From NCBI RefSeq assembly GCF_031082405.1, contig NZ_JAVHJU010000004.1:648092-712091 (forward strand): a stretch of 64,000 nucleotides of DNA. The letters run 5' to 3'. Positions within the stretch are counted from its first letter, which is position 1. The number at the start of each line of letters is the position of its first letter. The position numbers and the translations under genes are program-made. Source of the DNA: Amycolatopsis sp. A133. Its GTDB lineage: Bacteria; Actinomycetota; Actinomycetes; Mycobacteriales; Pseudonocardiaceae. The notes beneath the pieces were generated by a model, which saw nothing but the letters and a program-made list of their open reading frames with translations, ran no database searches and was not told the DNA's origin. Positions 1 through 10,037 of the stretch are shown piece by piece.

Positions 1-383
1 AACGCTCCCTGGACCAGCAGGTACGCCGCCGTGAGGTTCGTGTTCATGATCCGGTTCCAGTCGGCCGGCGCCAGGTCGGCGAACGGTTGATGGCTGATGG
101 CGCCGGCGCAGTGCACGAGCACGTCGAGCCGCCCGGATCGGGCCTGGCACTCTTCGAGCAGCCGGCCGACCCCCTCGGGCGAGCTCACGTCGGCCGCGAC
201 GGCGTGGTGCCGGCCCGTCGTGTCCTTCAGCTCGCTGAGCAGGCTTTCCGCGGCCGCTTCGGCACGGTGGTAGCCGGCGATGACGTCGGCGCCCGCCAGC
301 GCGAGCCCGCGGCTGATGCCCCGGCCCACGCCGCGGGTTCCCCCGGTGACGAGAACCTTGTGTCCTTCCAAGCGGATGGTCAT
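1..383 (-). CDS. Ketoreductase, SDR family (partial, 3' end off window)
   Basis: The first 127 residues of a short-chain dehydrogenase/reductase, starting at the ATG at 383 behind a GGAG ribosome site; the rest lies beyond the left edge. The Rossmann cofactor motif TGGTRGVG is at residues 13-20 and a CAG variant of the NNAG motif follows the fourth strand. The catalytic Ser-Tyr-Lys part is not visible. It is the last seen gene of the minus-strand polyketide operon, 74 bases after the DUF1772 gene. From that context it probably reduces a keto group of the growing or cyclised polyketide with NADPH, as FabG-like ketoreductases do in reduced aromatic polyketide pathways. Function beyond 'SDR reductase' is inference. 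Confidence 0.85.
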   Translation of the reverse strand, partial: MTIRLEGHKVLVTGGTRGVGRGISRGLALAGADVIAGYHRAEAAAESLLSELKDTTGRHHAVAADVSSPEGVGRLLEECQARSGRLDVLVHCAGAISHQPFADLAPADWNRIMNTNLTAAYLLVQGA

Positions 384-457
384 GCGCTCTCCACGAGATC
401 GTCGGTGTTCGGGACGGGATGTCCTGGTTGGTCACGGCAACGGTGTGGCTGACTCCT

Positions 458-915
458 TCAGCGAAGTGCGGCGACGGCCGCGCCGTTGGCGACGAGCGCC
501 AACGCGGCCAGGACGGTGCGGGCGTTGTTCCAGGCCCGCCAACGGTTTCGCGGGTCGTCCCTGGCCCAGTCCGGGGGTTCCTCGGCCGGGTCGAGGGCCA
601 TGACGTAACGGTTGATCGGCACGTTGCGGGTCACCGAGATGACCAGCACCACCGCGAGCAGCAGCGCCGCGGCGCTCGCGCACCACCGGACGGCGTCGCG
701 CGCAAGGAGGGCGAGGAGCACGTCGAGCAGCAGCGTGGCCACGTGCGTGATCGGCATCATCGGGTCGAACCGCGGCCACAGGAACCGCACCATCCGCACG
801 TACTGCTCATACGGCGACGCGACGAACAGCGGGACGAACCCGATCGCCGTGGCCGCCATGACGCCGACCGCGACACCGTTGCCGAGCAGGGCGAGCGCCG
901 CCACCGCAGCGGTCA

Positions 916-916
<1 letters not shown>
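458..916 (-). CDS. DUF1772 (anthrone oxygenase-like) membrane protein
   Basis: A 152-residue protein with about four hydrophobic segments (near residues 4-33, 55-72, 76-95 and 132-152), the pattern of the DUF1772 / anthrone-oxygenase family. The conserved stretch around residues 96-104 (TRNVPINRY) and the later PRNRWRAWN motif are typical of it. Known family members include cofactor-free anthrone oxygenases in aromatic polyketide pathways, so a role in quinone formation is plausible. The ATG overlaps the TGA of the preceding aromatase gene by one base, so translation is probably coupled. The exact substrate cannot be read from the sequence. Confidence 0.75.
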
Positions 917-1625
<709 letters not shown>

Positions 1626-1633
<8 letters not shown>

Positions 1634-2816
1634 GAGCAGCTCCTTCGGGGTGTACGAGTACGACGGCGGAGTTGAACCCGCCATGGCCGCGGGCGAGCAC
1701 GAGAGCGGCTCGCACGCGGGCGTCCCGGGCGGTGTGCACCAGGTCGAGGCCGGGCACGGCCGAGCCGGACCCGAGTGTCGGCGGCAGGACCTGGTGGCGC
1801 AGCGAAAGGCAGGCGGTGGCCAGGTCCAGGGCCGAGCCGCCGGCGTACAGCCGGCCGGTCATGCTCTTCGGCGCGGTCACCGGAACTCCCCGTGGGCCGA
1901 AGATCCCGGCGATCACTTCGGCCTCGGCTCGGTCGAGGTCGGGCGAACCGGCGGCGTCGGCGAACACGACGTCGATCTGCTCCGGCCGCAGACCCGCGTC
2001 GGCCAGCGCCAGCCGGACGGCCCGCGCCAGGCCGGGGCCGGCGGCGTCGAAGGTCGACGCGTGCCCGGCGAACACCGCGTACGGATTCCGGGCGGCGGCC
2101 GCCGGCTCCATGATCAGGATCGCGCCGCCCTCGCCGGGCACGTAACCGGAAGCGGTGCGGTCGAACGGGAGGTAGGCCCGGGCCGGGTCCTCGTGCGCGC
2201 TCAGCCGACCGGTGGCGGTCTGGCACAGCAGGGCGTACGGGGACAGCGGGGCTTCGGTACCACCGGTCACGACGAGCCGCGTGCCCTGCCGCAGCACGCG
2301 CCGGGCCTGCGCCGCCGAGTCCAGGCCGCCCGCCTGTTCGGTGACCACGACCCCGCACGGGCCGCGCATGCCGTGCCGGATCGAAAGCTGGCCCGTGGTG
2401 GCCGCGTAGAACCACGCGATCGACTGGTACACCCCGACGTACTCCGGCCCGCGGGACCACAGGCGTTCGATCTCCCGCTGGCCGAACTCGTTGCCGCCGG
2501 AGGAACTCGCGGTCTGGACGGCCATGTCGTACTCCGGCAGGTCCGCCGGGTCCACACCGGCGTCGCGCAGGGCCAGTTCGGTGCCCGCCAGTGCCAGCTG
2601 CGTCCACCGATCGGTCTGGGTGACCAGCCTGCCCGGCACCTGGCCCGCCACCCGGTCGTCGGGCACCTCGCCGGCGCACCGCACCGGGTACGGTGCCGCG
2701 TCGAACCGGGAGATGGGCACGATGCCGGACTTCCCGGCGAGGGTGGCGGCCCAGTGGTCGTCCGCGCCCGTCCCGGTCGGTGCCACCACGCCGAGCCCGG
2801 TGATCACCGCCGTCAT
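1626..2816 (-). CDS. Type II PKS ketosynthase beta (chain length factor)
   Basis: A 396-residue thiolase-fold protein. The position that holds the active-site Cys in KS-alpha is Gln161 ([10 protein letters not shown]), the signature of chain length factors, which pair with KS-alpha and set polyketide chain length. The [12 protein letters not shown] motif and the C-terminal GGFNSAVVL are conserved. The ATG overlaps the KS-alpha TGA (ATGA), as in nearly all type II clusters, consistent with a 1:1 heterodimer. Chain length cannot be assigned without aligning the gatekeeper residues. Confidence 0.95.
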
Positions 2817-4084
2817 GCCGCGACGGTCCCGGGCCGCGCGAGCAGGATGGCCGTCTGGAACCCGCCGAACCCGCTGCCCACCGACAACGCCACGCGGAGC
2901 CGGCGTTCCCGTGCGGTACGGGGCACGTAGTCCAGGTCGCAGTCGGGGTCGGGCGTGGTCAGGTTGGCGGTCGGCGGGATCACGCCGTGCTCGATGGCCA
3001 GCACACAGGCCGCGATCTCGATGGCGCCGATCGAGCCGAGCGAGTGGCCCACCATCGACTTGATCGAGCTGACCGGGGTCGCGTAGGCGTGCTCGCCGAG
3101 GCTTCGTTTGAGGGCCGCGGTCTCGTGCCGGTCGTTCTGGCCGGTGCCGGAACCGTGGGCGTTGACGTAGTCGACCGCCGTCGGGTCCAGGTGGGCCCGG
3201 CGCAGGGCGACCGTGATCGCCTCGGCCAGCTCCCGCCCGTCGGGCCGCAACCCGGTCATGTGGAAAGCGTTGCCGCGGTTGGCGAATCCGGCGATTTCGG
3301 CGTGGATCCGCGCGCCCCGTCGTCGAGCCGCTCCGCTTTCCTCGAGCACGAAGACGGCCGCGCCTTCGCCGAGCACGAAGCCGTCACGGTGCCGGTCGAA
3401 CGGTTTCGAGGCGTGTTCCGGGTCGTCGTTGTTCGGCGACGTCGCCTTGATCGCGTCGAAACACGCGACGGTGATCGGGGAGATCGGCGCCTCGGTGGCG
3501 CCGGCGACCATCACGTCGGCGCTGCCCTCTTCGATGAGGGCGGCGGCGTGCCCCACCGCGTCGAGGCCCGAGGTGCAGCCGGTGGAGATCGTCGACACCG
3601 GACCTCCCGCACCGCACTGCCCGGCCACCTCGGCGGCGAAGCCGCTCGGGACCAGCTGGTCGTAGAGGTGGGGCACGGCGTAGCGCGGATCGACGGTCCA
3701 GTGCCGTCCGCCGTCGCTCACGACGACGTACTCCTCTTCGAGGCTGACCGTGCTGCCCACCGCGCTGCCGATCGTGACTCCGGTGCGTTCGCCGAGCTCC
3801 TCGGTCAGTTCGATGCCGCTGTCGAGCAGTGCCTCGCCGGCCGCGACGACGGCGAACTGCGCCGCCCGGTCCAGCTTGCGGATCTGTTGCGGGCTCAGCC
3901 CTTCCGCGGCCGGGTCGAAGTCGCACTCGGCGGCGATCCGGGACCGGAAGCCCGCGGCGTCGAAAGCGGTGATCGCGCGGGTGGCGGTCCGGCCGGCGGC
4001 GATCTGCGCCCAGAACGCCTGGGTGCCGACGCCGCCGGGCGCGATCACCCCCATGCCGGTGATCACGGCCGTGCGCTTGCTCAT
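2813..4084 (-). CDS. Type II PKS ketosynthase alpha
   Basis: A 423-residue beta-ketoacyl synthase that performs the repeated decarboxylative condensations of malonyl-ACP. The catalytic triad residues are visible: Cys170 in [10 protein letters not shown], His309 in NAHGSGTG and His346 in SMVGHSLG, with the conserved Lys341. The ATG at 4084 overlaps the stop of the upstream cupin gene (ATGA). A longer frame to 4171 exists but would run through the cupin gene, and family proteins start at [12 protein letters not shown]. It forms the heterodimer with the next gene, the KS-beta. Confidence 0.97.
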   Translation of the reverse strand: MSKRTAVITGMGVIAPGGVGTQAFWAQIAAGRTATRAITAFDAAGFRSRIAAECDFDPAAEGLSPQQIRKLDRAAQFAVVAAGEALLDSGIELTEELGERTGVTIGSAVGSTVSLEEEYVVVSDGGRHWTVDPRYAVPHLYDQLVPSGFAAEVAGQCGAGGPVSTISTGCTSGLDAVGHAAALIEEGSADVMVAGATEAPISPITVACFDAIKATSPNNDDPEHASKPFDRHRDGFVLGEGAAVFVLEESGAARRRGARIHAEIAGFANRGNAFHMTGLRPDGRELAEAITVALRRAHLDPTAVDYVNAHGSGTGQNDRHETAALKRSLGEHAYATPVSSIKSMVGHSLGSIGAIEIAACVLAIEHGVIPPTANLTTPDPDCDLDYVPRTARERRLRVALSVGSGFGGFQTAILLARPGTVAA

Positions 4085-4497
4085 CGAGTCACCTCCGGCT
4101 GTGGCAGGTGCGGGGCGGGCAGCGGCTCGGTGTCCACGTGTCCCAGTTCCGGCCGCGGGGCCAGCGGGCACAGGTGGAAGACCGCCTCGGCCGGCTCGCG
4201 GGTGGGGTTCTCCACCCGGTGCCGGGTGCCGATCGGCACGACCAGGCCCTCCCCCGCGACCAGGCCGACCGGCTCACCGGCCACTCGCACGGTGACGGCG
4301 CCTTCGATGACGTAAAGGAATTCCTCCGAGTACGGGTGGTAGTGCTCGCTGACGTACTCGCCGGGACCCAGCCGCAGCACCCCGAGGAACCCCGTGGTGG
4401 CGCCGGCGGTTCCCGGGCCGAGCACCACCCGGATGTCCCCGCCGCGGCGGCGGTTCGATGCGACCTGGCCTGCAGCCACCTTCCGGATGCGTTGCAC
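4081..4497 (-). CDS. Cupin-fold polyketide cyclase (WhiE-ORFII-like)
   Basis: A 138-residue cupin. The metal-binding motif [16 protein letters not shown] and the second motif with GTRHRVENP give the usual His/Glu ligand set. Cupins like this sit directly before KS-alpha in spore-pigment and pentangular polyphenol clusters and are believed to help cyclise later rings. The GTG at 4497 is chosen because an AGAGAGGAG site lies just upstream; an ATG at 4530 would overlap the previous gene and has no ribosome site. The stop overlaps the KS-alpha start (ATGA). Confidence 0.88.
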   Translation of the reverse strand: MQRIRKVAAGQVASNRRRGGDIRVVLGPGTAGATTGFLGVLRLGPGEYVSEHYHPYSEEFLYVIEGAVTVRVAGEPVGLVAGEGLVVPIGTRHRVENPTREPAEAVFHLCPLAPRPELGHVDTEPLPAPHLPQPEVTR

Positions 4498-4514
4498 GGT
4501 CGGCTCCTCTCTGG

Positions 4515-4838
4515 CTACTGGGCTCGCCACCGGTAGAACGGCGTGGCCATGGCGTCCTTCGGCTCGGTCCAGGTGCTCGGGTCGAACGGCGAGATGTACC
4601 GGCCGAGTTCCGCGTTCACCTCCGTGAAAAGGGGATGTCGCCGGACCTTCTCCAGTTCGGGCAATGGGTCTTGCCGGGCTTCGATGGCGTGGAAGTAAAG
4701 GCCGTGGAAATGCAGGAGCGTCCGGCCGGTCACGCCGACGAGTGCCGGCAGGCCGGTCGCATCCGATTCGGCGAATATCCGCGCGACCGCGCCGGCTTGA
4801 GCCGGATCCATCCGGGCGACGATCAAGGTTTGCAGCAC
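4515..4838 (-). CDS. TcmI-family polyketide cyclase
   Basis: A 107-residue ferredoxin-like alpha/beta-barrel cyclase. The start LQTLIVARMDPAQ, the middle TLLHFHGLYFH and the end DPSTWTEPKDAMATPFYRW match the TcmI / WhiE-ORFVII family, which closes late rings of aromatic polyketides as a homodimer. The GTG at 4838 follows a GAGGAG site; the longer frame to 4985 would add non-homologous residues. It is the promoter-proximal gene of the biosynthetic operon, unlike whiE, where this cyclase comes after the aromatase. Confidence 0.9.
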   Translation of the reverse strand: MLQTLIVARMDPAQAGAVARIFAESDATGLPALVGVTGRTLLHFHGLYFHAIEARQDPLPELEKVRRHPLFTEVNAELGRYISPFDPSTWTEPKDAMATPFYRWRAQ

Positions 4839-4941
4839 CGGGTTCTCCTCGGGGTCAAGGCGCGTGGCTCGACACCGCGAACACTGGCGAAGCGGGCTGG
4901 ACGACCGCTGAAGTGCCGCTCGAACACCGCGGCGCGGCAAT

Positions 4942-6783
4942 TCAGCAGGGCGCCTTCTCGCGGGTTTCGTCGCGGGCGAGCTCACCGGAATAAATGCGGA
5001 CGAGTTCCGGTATCCGGTAGAGGAACGGCCCGTCCGCGCGCAGCAGCCGGACCTCCACCAGCCGGTCGAGGGCGGCCTCGGCGTCGCGCTCGTCGACGGC
5101 GAGCAGATCGGCCGCCTCCGCCGCGGTGACCACCGGCCGCCCGAGCCCGCCGATCTCCCGGAACAGCCGCTGTTCCCGCCCGTCCAGCATCCGGTAGCTG
5201 TCGCCGAAACCCGCTCGCAGGTCGGCCCCGACCGCGCTCAAGGCCGACAGCCTGGCCGCCGGATCCTGCAGGCGGGCCACCGACTTGGCCAGCGGCCAGT
5301 GCCGGGACAGGCGCAACTGGTTGCCCACCGCGCGGATCGCCAGCGGCAGGTACCCGCACAGGCTGACCGTGTGCTCCGCCTGCGCGTGTTCACGGGCCAC
5401 CCGGTTCCGGCCGACGATGCGGGCGAGCATCGACACCGCCTCGACCGGATCCAGCTCGCCGAGTTCGATCGCCATCGTCCCGAGCGGCCCGTGCAGGAAC
5501 GTCCGCGAGGTGATCAGCACGGCGCACCGGCGGCCGCTCGGCAGCAGCGGTTGCACCTGCCCGGCGGAAGCGGCGCCGTCGAGCAGCAGCAGCACCCGGC
5601 GATCGGCGCTCCACGTGCGGAACATCCGGCTCCGCTCCTCCAGGGTCGCGGGGATCTCGTGCTGCCGGACGCCGACGACCCTCAGGAAGCCGGCGAGCAC
5701 TTCGGCCGGATCGGCGGGCCGACCGCCTGCGGAAAGCTCGGCGTAGAACTGCCCGTCGGGGTAGGCGCCGCGCAGTTGGTGCGCCGCCTGGATCGCCAGC
5801 GCGCTCTTGCCTTCCCCCGCCGCGCCCACGATCTGCAGGATCTGCGCGCTGGGAACGAGCTCGGAGTGCGCGGTCAGGCTCTCCCTGATCGTGGCGAGTT
5901 CGTCCTGCCGCCCCGAAAAGTCCATCGTGCTCGGCGGGAGCTGGGCGGGGGCCAGCACCACCCCGGCCCGCGCGATGCCCTCGGCACTGGCCCGCGTGTC
6001 CAGCAGCGGGTCGGCGGAGAGCATCCGCAGCTGCAGCCGCCGCAGCGACGGGGACGGCTCGAGACCCAGTTCGCGGCGGATGACGCTGTGCAGGTGCTGG
6101 TAGACGTCGAGCGCCTCGAACCGCCGTTCCGAGCGGTACAGCGAAAGCATCAGCTGCGAGTAGAACCGCTCGTGCAAGGGGTGTTCGCTGATCAGTGAAC
6201 GCAGCTCGCTGATCAGGGCGCGATGCCGGCCCAGCCGCAAGTCGGCCTCGATCCGCAGCTCGACGGCCTGGAGCTGGCTTTCCTGCAGCCGCACGGCGTG
6301 CGCCTCCAGGATCGGGCCGCACTGCACGTCGGTGAGCACCGGCCCGCGCCAGAGTGCAAGCGCTTCCCGCAACCGGGTCGCGGCCCGGACGGGGTCGCCG
6401 TCGTCCAACAGCGCGCTGCCCTGCTGGATCAGCCGCTCGAAGACGAACACGTCGAGATCCTCCGGATCGATCGCCGCGAGGTAGCCCGACGGGCGGGTGA
6501 TCAGCATGCCCTGCTGGGACTCACCGGAAGTCAACAGCTTCCTGAGCTGATAGATGTAGGTCTGCAAGGTGGTCAGCACGCTGCGCGGGGGCGGATCCTG
6601 CCAGATCTCCTCGGTGAGGGCGTTGGTCGAGACCACCCGGTTGTGCTGCAGGACGAGCAACGCGAGCACACTTCTCAATTTCAAAGCAGTCGGCGTCAGA
6701 ACGGTTCCGTCCTGAGTCACCGAAAGCGATCCCAGTACCTGAAATTTCACACCATCCCCCACGGAAAGAGCAACGACCGACAA
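4942..6783 (-). CDS. SARP-family pathway activator with NB-ARC domain
   Basis: A 613-residue regulator. Residues about 13-105 are the OmpR-like winged helix typical of Streptomyces antibiotic regulatory proteins (FQVLGSLSVTQDG; TTLQTYIYQLRKLL). Residues 110-260 are the bacterial transcriptional activation domain. An NB-ARC-like ATPase follows, with a Walker A at 320-328 (GAAGEGKSA) and a kinase-2 motif VLLLLDGA. Large SARPs of this design activate polyketide operons. The operon starts 103 bases downstream on the same strand. Start: ATG at 6783, or a GTG 33 bases inside that gives the classic short N-terminus. Binding repeats were not assigned. Confidence 0.92.
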   Translation of the reverse strand: MSVVALSVGDGVKFQVLGSLSVTQDGTVLTPTALKLRSVLALLVLQHNRVVSTNALTEEIWQDPPPRSVLTTLQTYIYQLRKLLTSGESQQGMLITRPSGYLAAIDPEDLDVFVFERLIQQGSALLDDGDPVRAATRLREALALWRGPVLTDVQCGPILEAHAVRLQESQLQAVELRIEADLRLGRHRALISELRSLISEHPLHERFYSQLMLSLYRSERRFEALDVYQHLHSVIRRELGLEPSPSLRRLQLRMLSADPLLDTRASAEGIARAGVVLAPAQLPPSTMDFSGRQDELATIRESLTAHSELVPSAQILQIVGAAGEGKSALAIQAAHQLRGAYPDGQFYAELSAGGRPADPAEVLAGFLRVVGVRQHEIPATLEERSRMFRTWSADRRVLLLLDGAASAGQVQPLLPSGRRCAVLITSRTFLHGPLGTMAIELGELDPVEAVSMLARIVGRNRVAREHAQAEHTVSLCGYLPLAIRAVGNQLRLSRHWPLAKSVARLQDPAARLSALSAVGADLRAGFGDSYRMLDGREQRLFREIGGLGRPVVTAAEAADLLAVDERDAEAALDRLVEVRLLRADGPFLYRIPELVRIYSGELARDETREKAPC

Positions 6784-7119
6784 AATGGGTGCACAAAGGT
6801 GGAGTTCCCAAGCGAAACCTGAATTCGTCCCCGCCCCACCGGGAACGCATTCGATTCTAGCCCCCGGCCGGTACCGGGCGCACTGTCCCGGCCGGGCCCT
6901 GCGGGTGCGCGCGGTGGTCCCGTGCGCGCACCGACGAGGAGTGCGACGGCCACCCCCACCGCGCCCTTCTGGTCCGCACCATGCCTACATCTGCAATAGT
7001 GCAGCTACGCCACACTCGTGACAAGGTGTCCCGTCGACGGGACGCCTGGTGCCCGCCAACCGGTGGCATCGGCCGCGGCAGTCGGCCCAACGCCGGCCGG
7101 AACCGCGTCGAGGCGGCGG
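6784..7119. other. Intergenic region between LmbU-type gene and SARP gene
   Basis: About 336 bases with no supported gene. It contains two perfect inverted repeats: CTGCA-4-TGCAG at 6991-7004 and a 16-base palindrome GTCCCGTCGACGGGAC at 7028-7043. They may act as a terminator for the LmbU-type gene (which ends at 7120) or as operators of the SARP promoter. The 120 bases next to the SARP start are relatively AT-rich and likely hold its promoter; no clear -35/-10 pair was found. Confidence 0.5.
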
Positions 7120-7791
7120 TCAGCGCCCGGCCTGGCGCTCGCCGGCGTGCCCGTCCAGCGTCTGCGCGGCGGCCCGGTCCAGCATGCTCACCATCCAGTG
7201 GTCGAGGTCGGCACCCGAATTCTCCGCCGCCGCCTGCCACCGCTGGAACCGCGCGCGGGCCACCTCGATCCGCGGCAGCAGCAGGCCCGCAGCCCGGCCC
7301 CGGCCGGCGGTCCGCTCGCCCTTGAGCTGAGCGCGCAGGTGCTTCACCGACCACATCGACTCGACGGCGCGGTCGAGCCACTTTTCCTGTTCTTCGACCG
7401 GCAGCGCGGCGACTTCCGCGTGGTGCTGGAAACTGAGCCGGTCCCGCCGCCTGCCGCTGTCGAACCGGCGCGCAACCCACGCGTAGTTCCGGAGGGTCTG
7501 GTAGTCGAGGGCAACCGCGTCGACGGCCAGCTTGTAACGGTCGGCGTAGTGCGTTTTCCCGTAGATCAGCCAGTCACCCAGGCACCAGGCGGACGAGTCG
7601 GCGATGCCGGAAAGCTGATACCCGGCACGCTCCCACCGGTCGAACGGAAGACCTGCGGGAATGTCGAGTCCGACCCGGGTGATGAGGACTTGCTCCCATC
7701 TGGTGGTACCATTCCGCGACGGCTGGACCTGTCCGCCGGAGGTTCCGCCATAGGGTCTGCCATTGTTGTCCTGGTTTGTCCGGTCGCGCAT
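7120..7791 (-). CDS. LmbU-family transcriptional regulator
   Basis: A 223-residue protein matching the LmbU/CloE/NovE regulator family, cluster-situated activators first known from lincomycin and aminocoumarin clusters. Recognisable blocks are SSAWCLGDWLIYGK, YADRYKLA, LDYQTLRNYAWVARRF and LSFQHHAEVAALP. Family members bind DNA through an atypical helix-turn-helix in this central region. The ATG at 7791 is preceded by a GGGGGGA stretch and gives the usual family length; a longer frame to 7998 would run through the upstream regulatory region. It lies upstream of the SARP gene on the same strand, so it could act above it. Confidence 0.85.
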   Translation of the reverse strand: MRDRTNQDNNGRPYGGTSGGQVQPSRNGTTRWEQVLITRVGLDIPAGLPFDRWERAGYQLSGIADSSAWCLGDWLIYGKTHYADRYKLAVDAVALDYQTLRNYAWVARRFDSGRRRDRLSFQHHAEVAALPVEEQEKWLDRAVESMWSVKHLRAQLKGERTAGRGRAAGLLLPRIEVARARFQRWQAAAENSGADLDHWMVSMLDRAAAQTLDGHAGERQAGR

Positions 7792-7841
7792 TGCCAGAAT
7801 CCCCCCAAGGCCGAGCATCAAGCCGACGACAAGGCCGCGAT

Positions 7842-7858
7842 AAGATCCGACGGATCTT
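7842..7858. promoter_or_regulatory. Palindrome upstream of LmbU-type gene
   Basis: A perfect 8-base inverted repeat AAGATCCG-A-CGGATCTT lies 50 bases upstream of the LmbU-family start. On the gene's strand a third half-site AAGATC precedes it by nine bases. The geometry suits an operator; the protein that binds it is unknown. Confidence 0.4.
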
Positions 7859-8062
7859 CCCGATCTTGATCCGGAACATGCTATCCGCGTCCGCGGCGAG
7901 GCACAAGAAGGCTCCGCGGCACCCGGGCGCCCATTCGACAGCCAGGCGGATCCCAGTACCGGCACCGTTCCGGGGTGATCTTTTTCGCCGACTGCCAAAA
8001 ACTGTGCCGAAAGCGCTATGCAGCACGAGAATCAGCCGGTCCGGTCACCGCCGGAGGTCGAT

Positions 8063-8722
8063 TCACCAATCGATACGGCGCTCACCGCGGAAAAAGCCGC
8101 CCGTCGGGCCGTCGTCTTCGAGCGTCGCCGCCCACACGACGTCGGCCGCCGCCTCACGCGCGGTTCGCTGGGCGTCCGGGCGCATCCTCGTGCGGACCAG
8201 TCCCGGGTTGACCGCGTTGACCAGGACGCCCGTGCCCTCGAGTTCGGCCGCCAGCATGACAGTCAGCGCGTTGAGCGCCACCTTGGACACGGCGTACGCG
8301 GAGAGCCCGTGCTGCAATCCGTTGCCGAACGCGCCGGTCCCGCTCGACACCATCACGATCCTGCCCCAGCCGCGCCGGACCATCCCGGGTGTGAACGCCT
8401 GCGAAACCCGCCAGGCGCCGAGCGCGTTCACCTCCAGGTGAGCGCGCACCAGGTCGATCGGCACCGCCGAGGGTGACTGCGGGGACGGCACCAGGATGCC
8501 CGCATTGTTGACCAGCACGTCGATCGGGCCCACCGCCCGCGCCGCCTCCGCGACGCCGGCGGCGTCGGTGACGTCGAGGTGGACACCCCCGATTTCCGCC
8601 GCGACGGCGGGATCCCGCACGCCGGGCACGACATCGTGCCCGCGTTCGCGCAGCAGGTCGGCGATGGCGGCGCCGAGGCCGCGGTTGGCCCCGGTCACCA
8701 GCACTCTTCTGTTCGTAGCCAT
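8063..8722 (-). CDS. SDR-family oxidoreductase (carbonyl-reductase-like)
   Basis: A 219-residue short-chain dehydrogenase. TGANRGLG at residues 10-17 binds NAD(P), NNAG follows strand four, and the catalytic Ser (MVSSGTGAF) and Tyr-Lys (SAYAVSK) are present, so it should be active. It faces the glycosyltransferase across a 73-base divergent promoter region holding a palindrome that recurs before the flavin oxidoreductase gene. There is no ribosome site before the ATG at 8722, so the mRNA may be leaderless. A tailoring role on the polyketide or its sugar is inferred from position only. Confidence 0.85.
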   Translation of the reverse strand: MATNRRVLVTGANRGLGAAIADLLRERGHDVVPGVRDPAVAAEIGGVHLDVTDAAGVAEAARAVGPIDVLVNNAGILVPSPQSPSAVPIDLVRAHLEVNALGAWRVSQAFTPGMVRRGWGRIVMVSSGTGAFGNGLQHGLSAYAVSKVALNALTVMLAAELEGTGVLVNAVNPGLVRTRMRPDAQRTAREAAADVVWAATLEDDGPTGGFFRGERRIDW

Positions 8723-8745
8723 GGCCGCAAGCTAGGCACGAGGCC

Positions 8746-8760
8746 TCAAGTGATGCTTGA
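8746..8760. promoter_or_regulatory. Candidate PadR operator 1 (TCAAG-N5-CTTGA)
   Basis: A perfect inverted repeat, TCAAG-TGATG-CTTGA, sits between the divergent SDR and glycosyltransferase genes, 23 bases from the SDR start. The same palindrome, with 13 of 15 bases identical, recurs at 13738-13752. A PadR regulator is encoded between them at 12252-12854. Confidence 0.55.
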
Positions 8761-8795
8761 ACGCGTTTCGAGACCGCCTGGCCAACCTCGCCGCC

Positions 8796-10037
8796 ATGCG
8801 CGTGCTGTTCACCACCTGGGCCTGGCCGTCGCACCTGTATGCCATGGTGCCGCTGGCGAAAGCGCTGCGCGCCACGGGACACCACGTACGGGTCGCCACC
8901 CAGCCCGGGCTTCTCCCCGCCGTACGCGCGGCCGGGTTGCCCGCCCGCCCGGCCGGCCGGGACGTGGACACCGTCTCGATGTTCCGGGACATCCTCACGG
9001 GCGGGCGGAAGCCGGGACCGCCCCGCGTGCTGTCGGTGTTCGGCGCGGTCGCCGAGGCCATGGCCGGCGACCTGGTCGACGAAGTCCGCCGGTGGCAACC
9101 GGATCTGGTGGTGTCGGATCCGACCTGCTGGGCCGGGCCACTCGCCGCGGCGGTCTCCGGCACGCCGGTGCGGCGGCTGCTCTACGGGCTCGACCTGCTC
9201 TCGGCGTTCCGGGACGACGTCGTTTCGGCACTGGGACCGCTCGCCGGGCGGCTCGGGGTGCCCGGGGCCGATCCCTATGCCACCCCGGCCATCAGTCCCT
9301 TGCCGCCCAGCCTGCGCGACGGCGGAGCCGAGCAGGCCATGCGGTACGTCCCGTACAACGGCCCCGGCCGGCCGGTCCGGCTGTCCGGGCCCCCGCGGAA
9401 CCGTCAGCGGATCTGCGTGACGTGGGGACACACGATGTCACGACTCGGGGCCCGGTTCTTCCTTGCGGACCCGGTGGTTTCCGCCCTCGCCCACCGCACG
9501 GACGTGGAGATCGTCGTCGCGGTGACCCCGGCGCAGCGCGCCCTGCTCCCCTCGCCGCCGCCGTCGGTCCGGATCGTCGAATCGGTGCCGCTGCACCGGT
9601 TGCTGCCGCACTGCCGGGCCGTGATCGCCCACGGTGGCGCCGGGAGCATGCTCACCGCGCTCGCCGCCGGCCTGCCCCAGGTCCTGGTTCCGCAACTACC
9701 GGACCACCGCGCGCACGCGGCCCGGCTCGCCGCAACCGGAAGCGCGATCGTGGTGCCGCCGGACCTGACCGGGCTCGAGGCCGCCGTGACGGCCGTGCTC
9801 GACGATCCCGCCCGAGCCACCGCAGCCGGGAAGCTGCGCGCCGAAATGCTCGCCCAGCCGTCGCCTGCCGAAGTGGCCATGGCGATTTCACCGTTCGAAG
9901 GGGACATCCATGCTCGCCGAAGCGATGGTCGATGCGGGTCACCGTCTGATCAGGAAGTATCCGCCGGAAGGCCGCGCGTACTGGGCCGCCCGGTTCTGGG
10001 ACCGGGACGAAGTGGAGGCCCGGCCGGACATCGGTGA
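8796..10037 (+). CDS. Glycosyltransferase, GT1/MGT family
   Basis: A macrolide/aromatic-type GT-B glycosyltransferase of 413 codons. It begins MRVLFTTWAWPSHLYAMVPLAKAL, the typical acceptor-domain start. The nucleotide-sugar motif HGGAGSMLTALAAGLPQVLVPQ lies about two thirds along. The ATG at 8796 is chosen because an earlier ATG would overlap the palindrome at 8746-8760 and add non-homologous residues. The frame does not stop where the fold ends but runs 128 bases into the methyltransferase gene, so the last 40 or so residues are unusual. It likely attaches a deoxysugar made from dTDP-glucose, since a thymidylyltransferase is encoded at 13.8 kb. Confidence 0.9.
   Translation: MRVLFTTWAWPSHLYAMVPLAKALRATGHHVRVATQPGLLPAVRAAGLPARPAGRDVDTVSMFRDILTGGRKPGPPRVLSVFGAVAEAMAGDLVDEVRRWQPDLVVSDPTCWAGPLAAAVSGTPVRRLLYGLDLLSAFRDDVVSALGPLAGRLGVPGADPYATPAISPLPPSLRDGGAEQAMRYVPYNGPGRPVRLSGPPRNRQRICVTWGHTMSRLGARFFLADPVVSALAHRTDVEIVVAVTPAQRALLPSPPPSVRIVESVPLHRLLPHCRAVIAHGGAGSMLTALAAGLPQVLVPQLPDHRAHAARLAATGSAIVVPPDLTGLEAAVTAVLDDPARATAAGKLRAEMLAQPSPAEVAMAISPFEGDIHARRSDGRCGSPSDQEVSAGRPRVLGRPVLGPGRSGGPAGHR

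Noticed and set aside
8757-8795. ATG-like start at 8757 for the glycosyltransferase
   Set aside because: It overlaps the shared palindrome and adds residues before the conserved MRVLFTTWAWPSH start.
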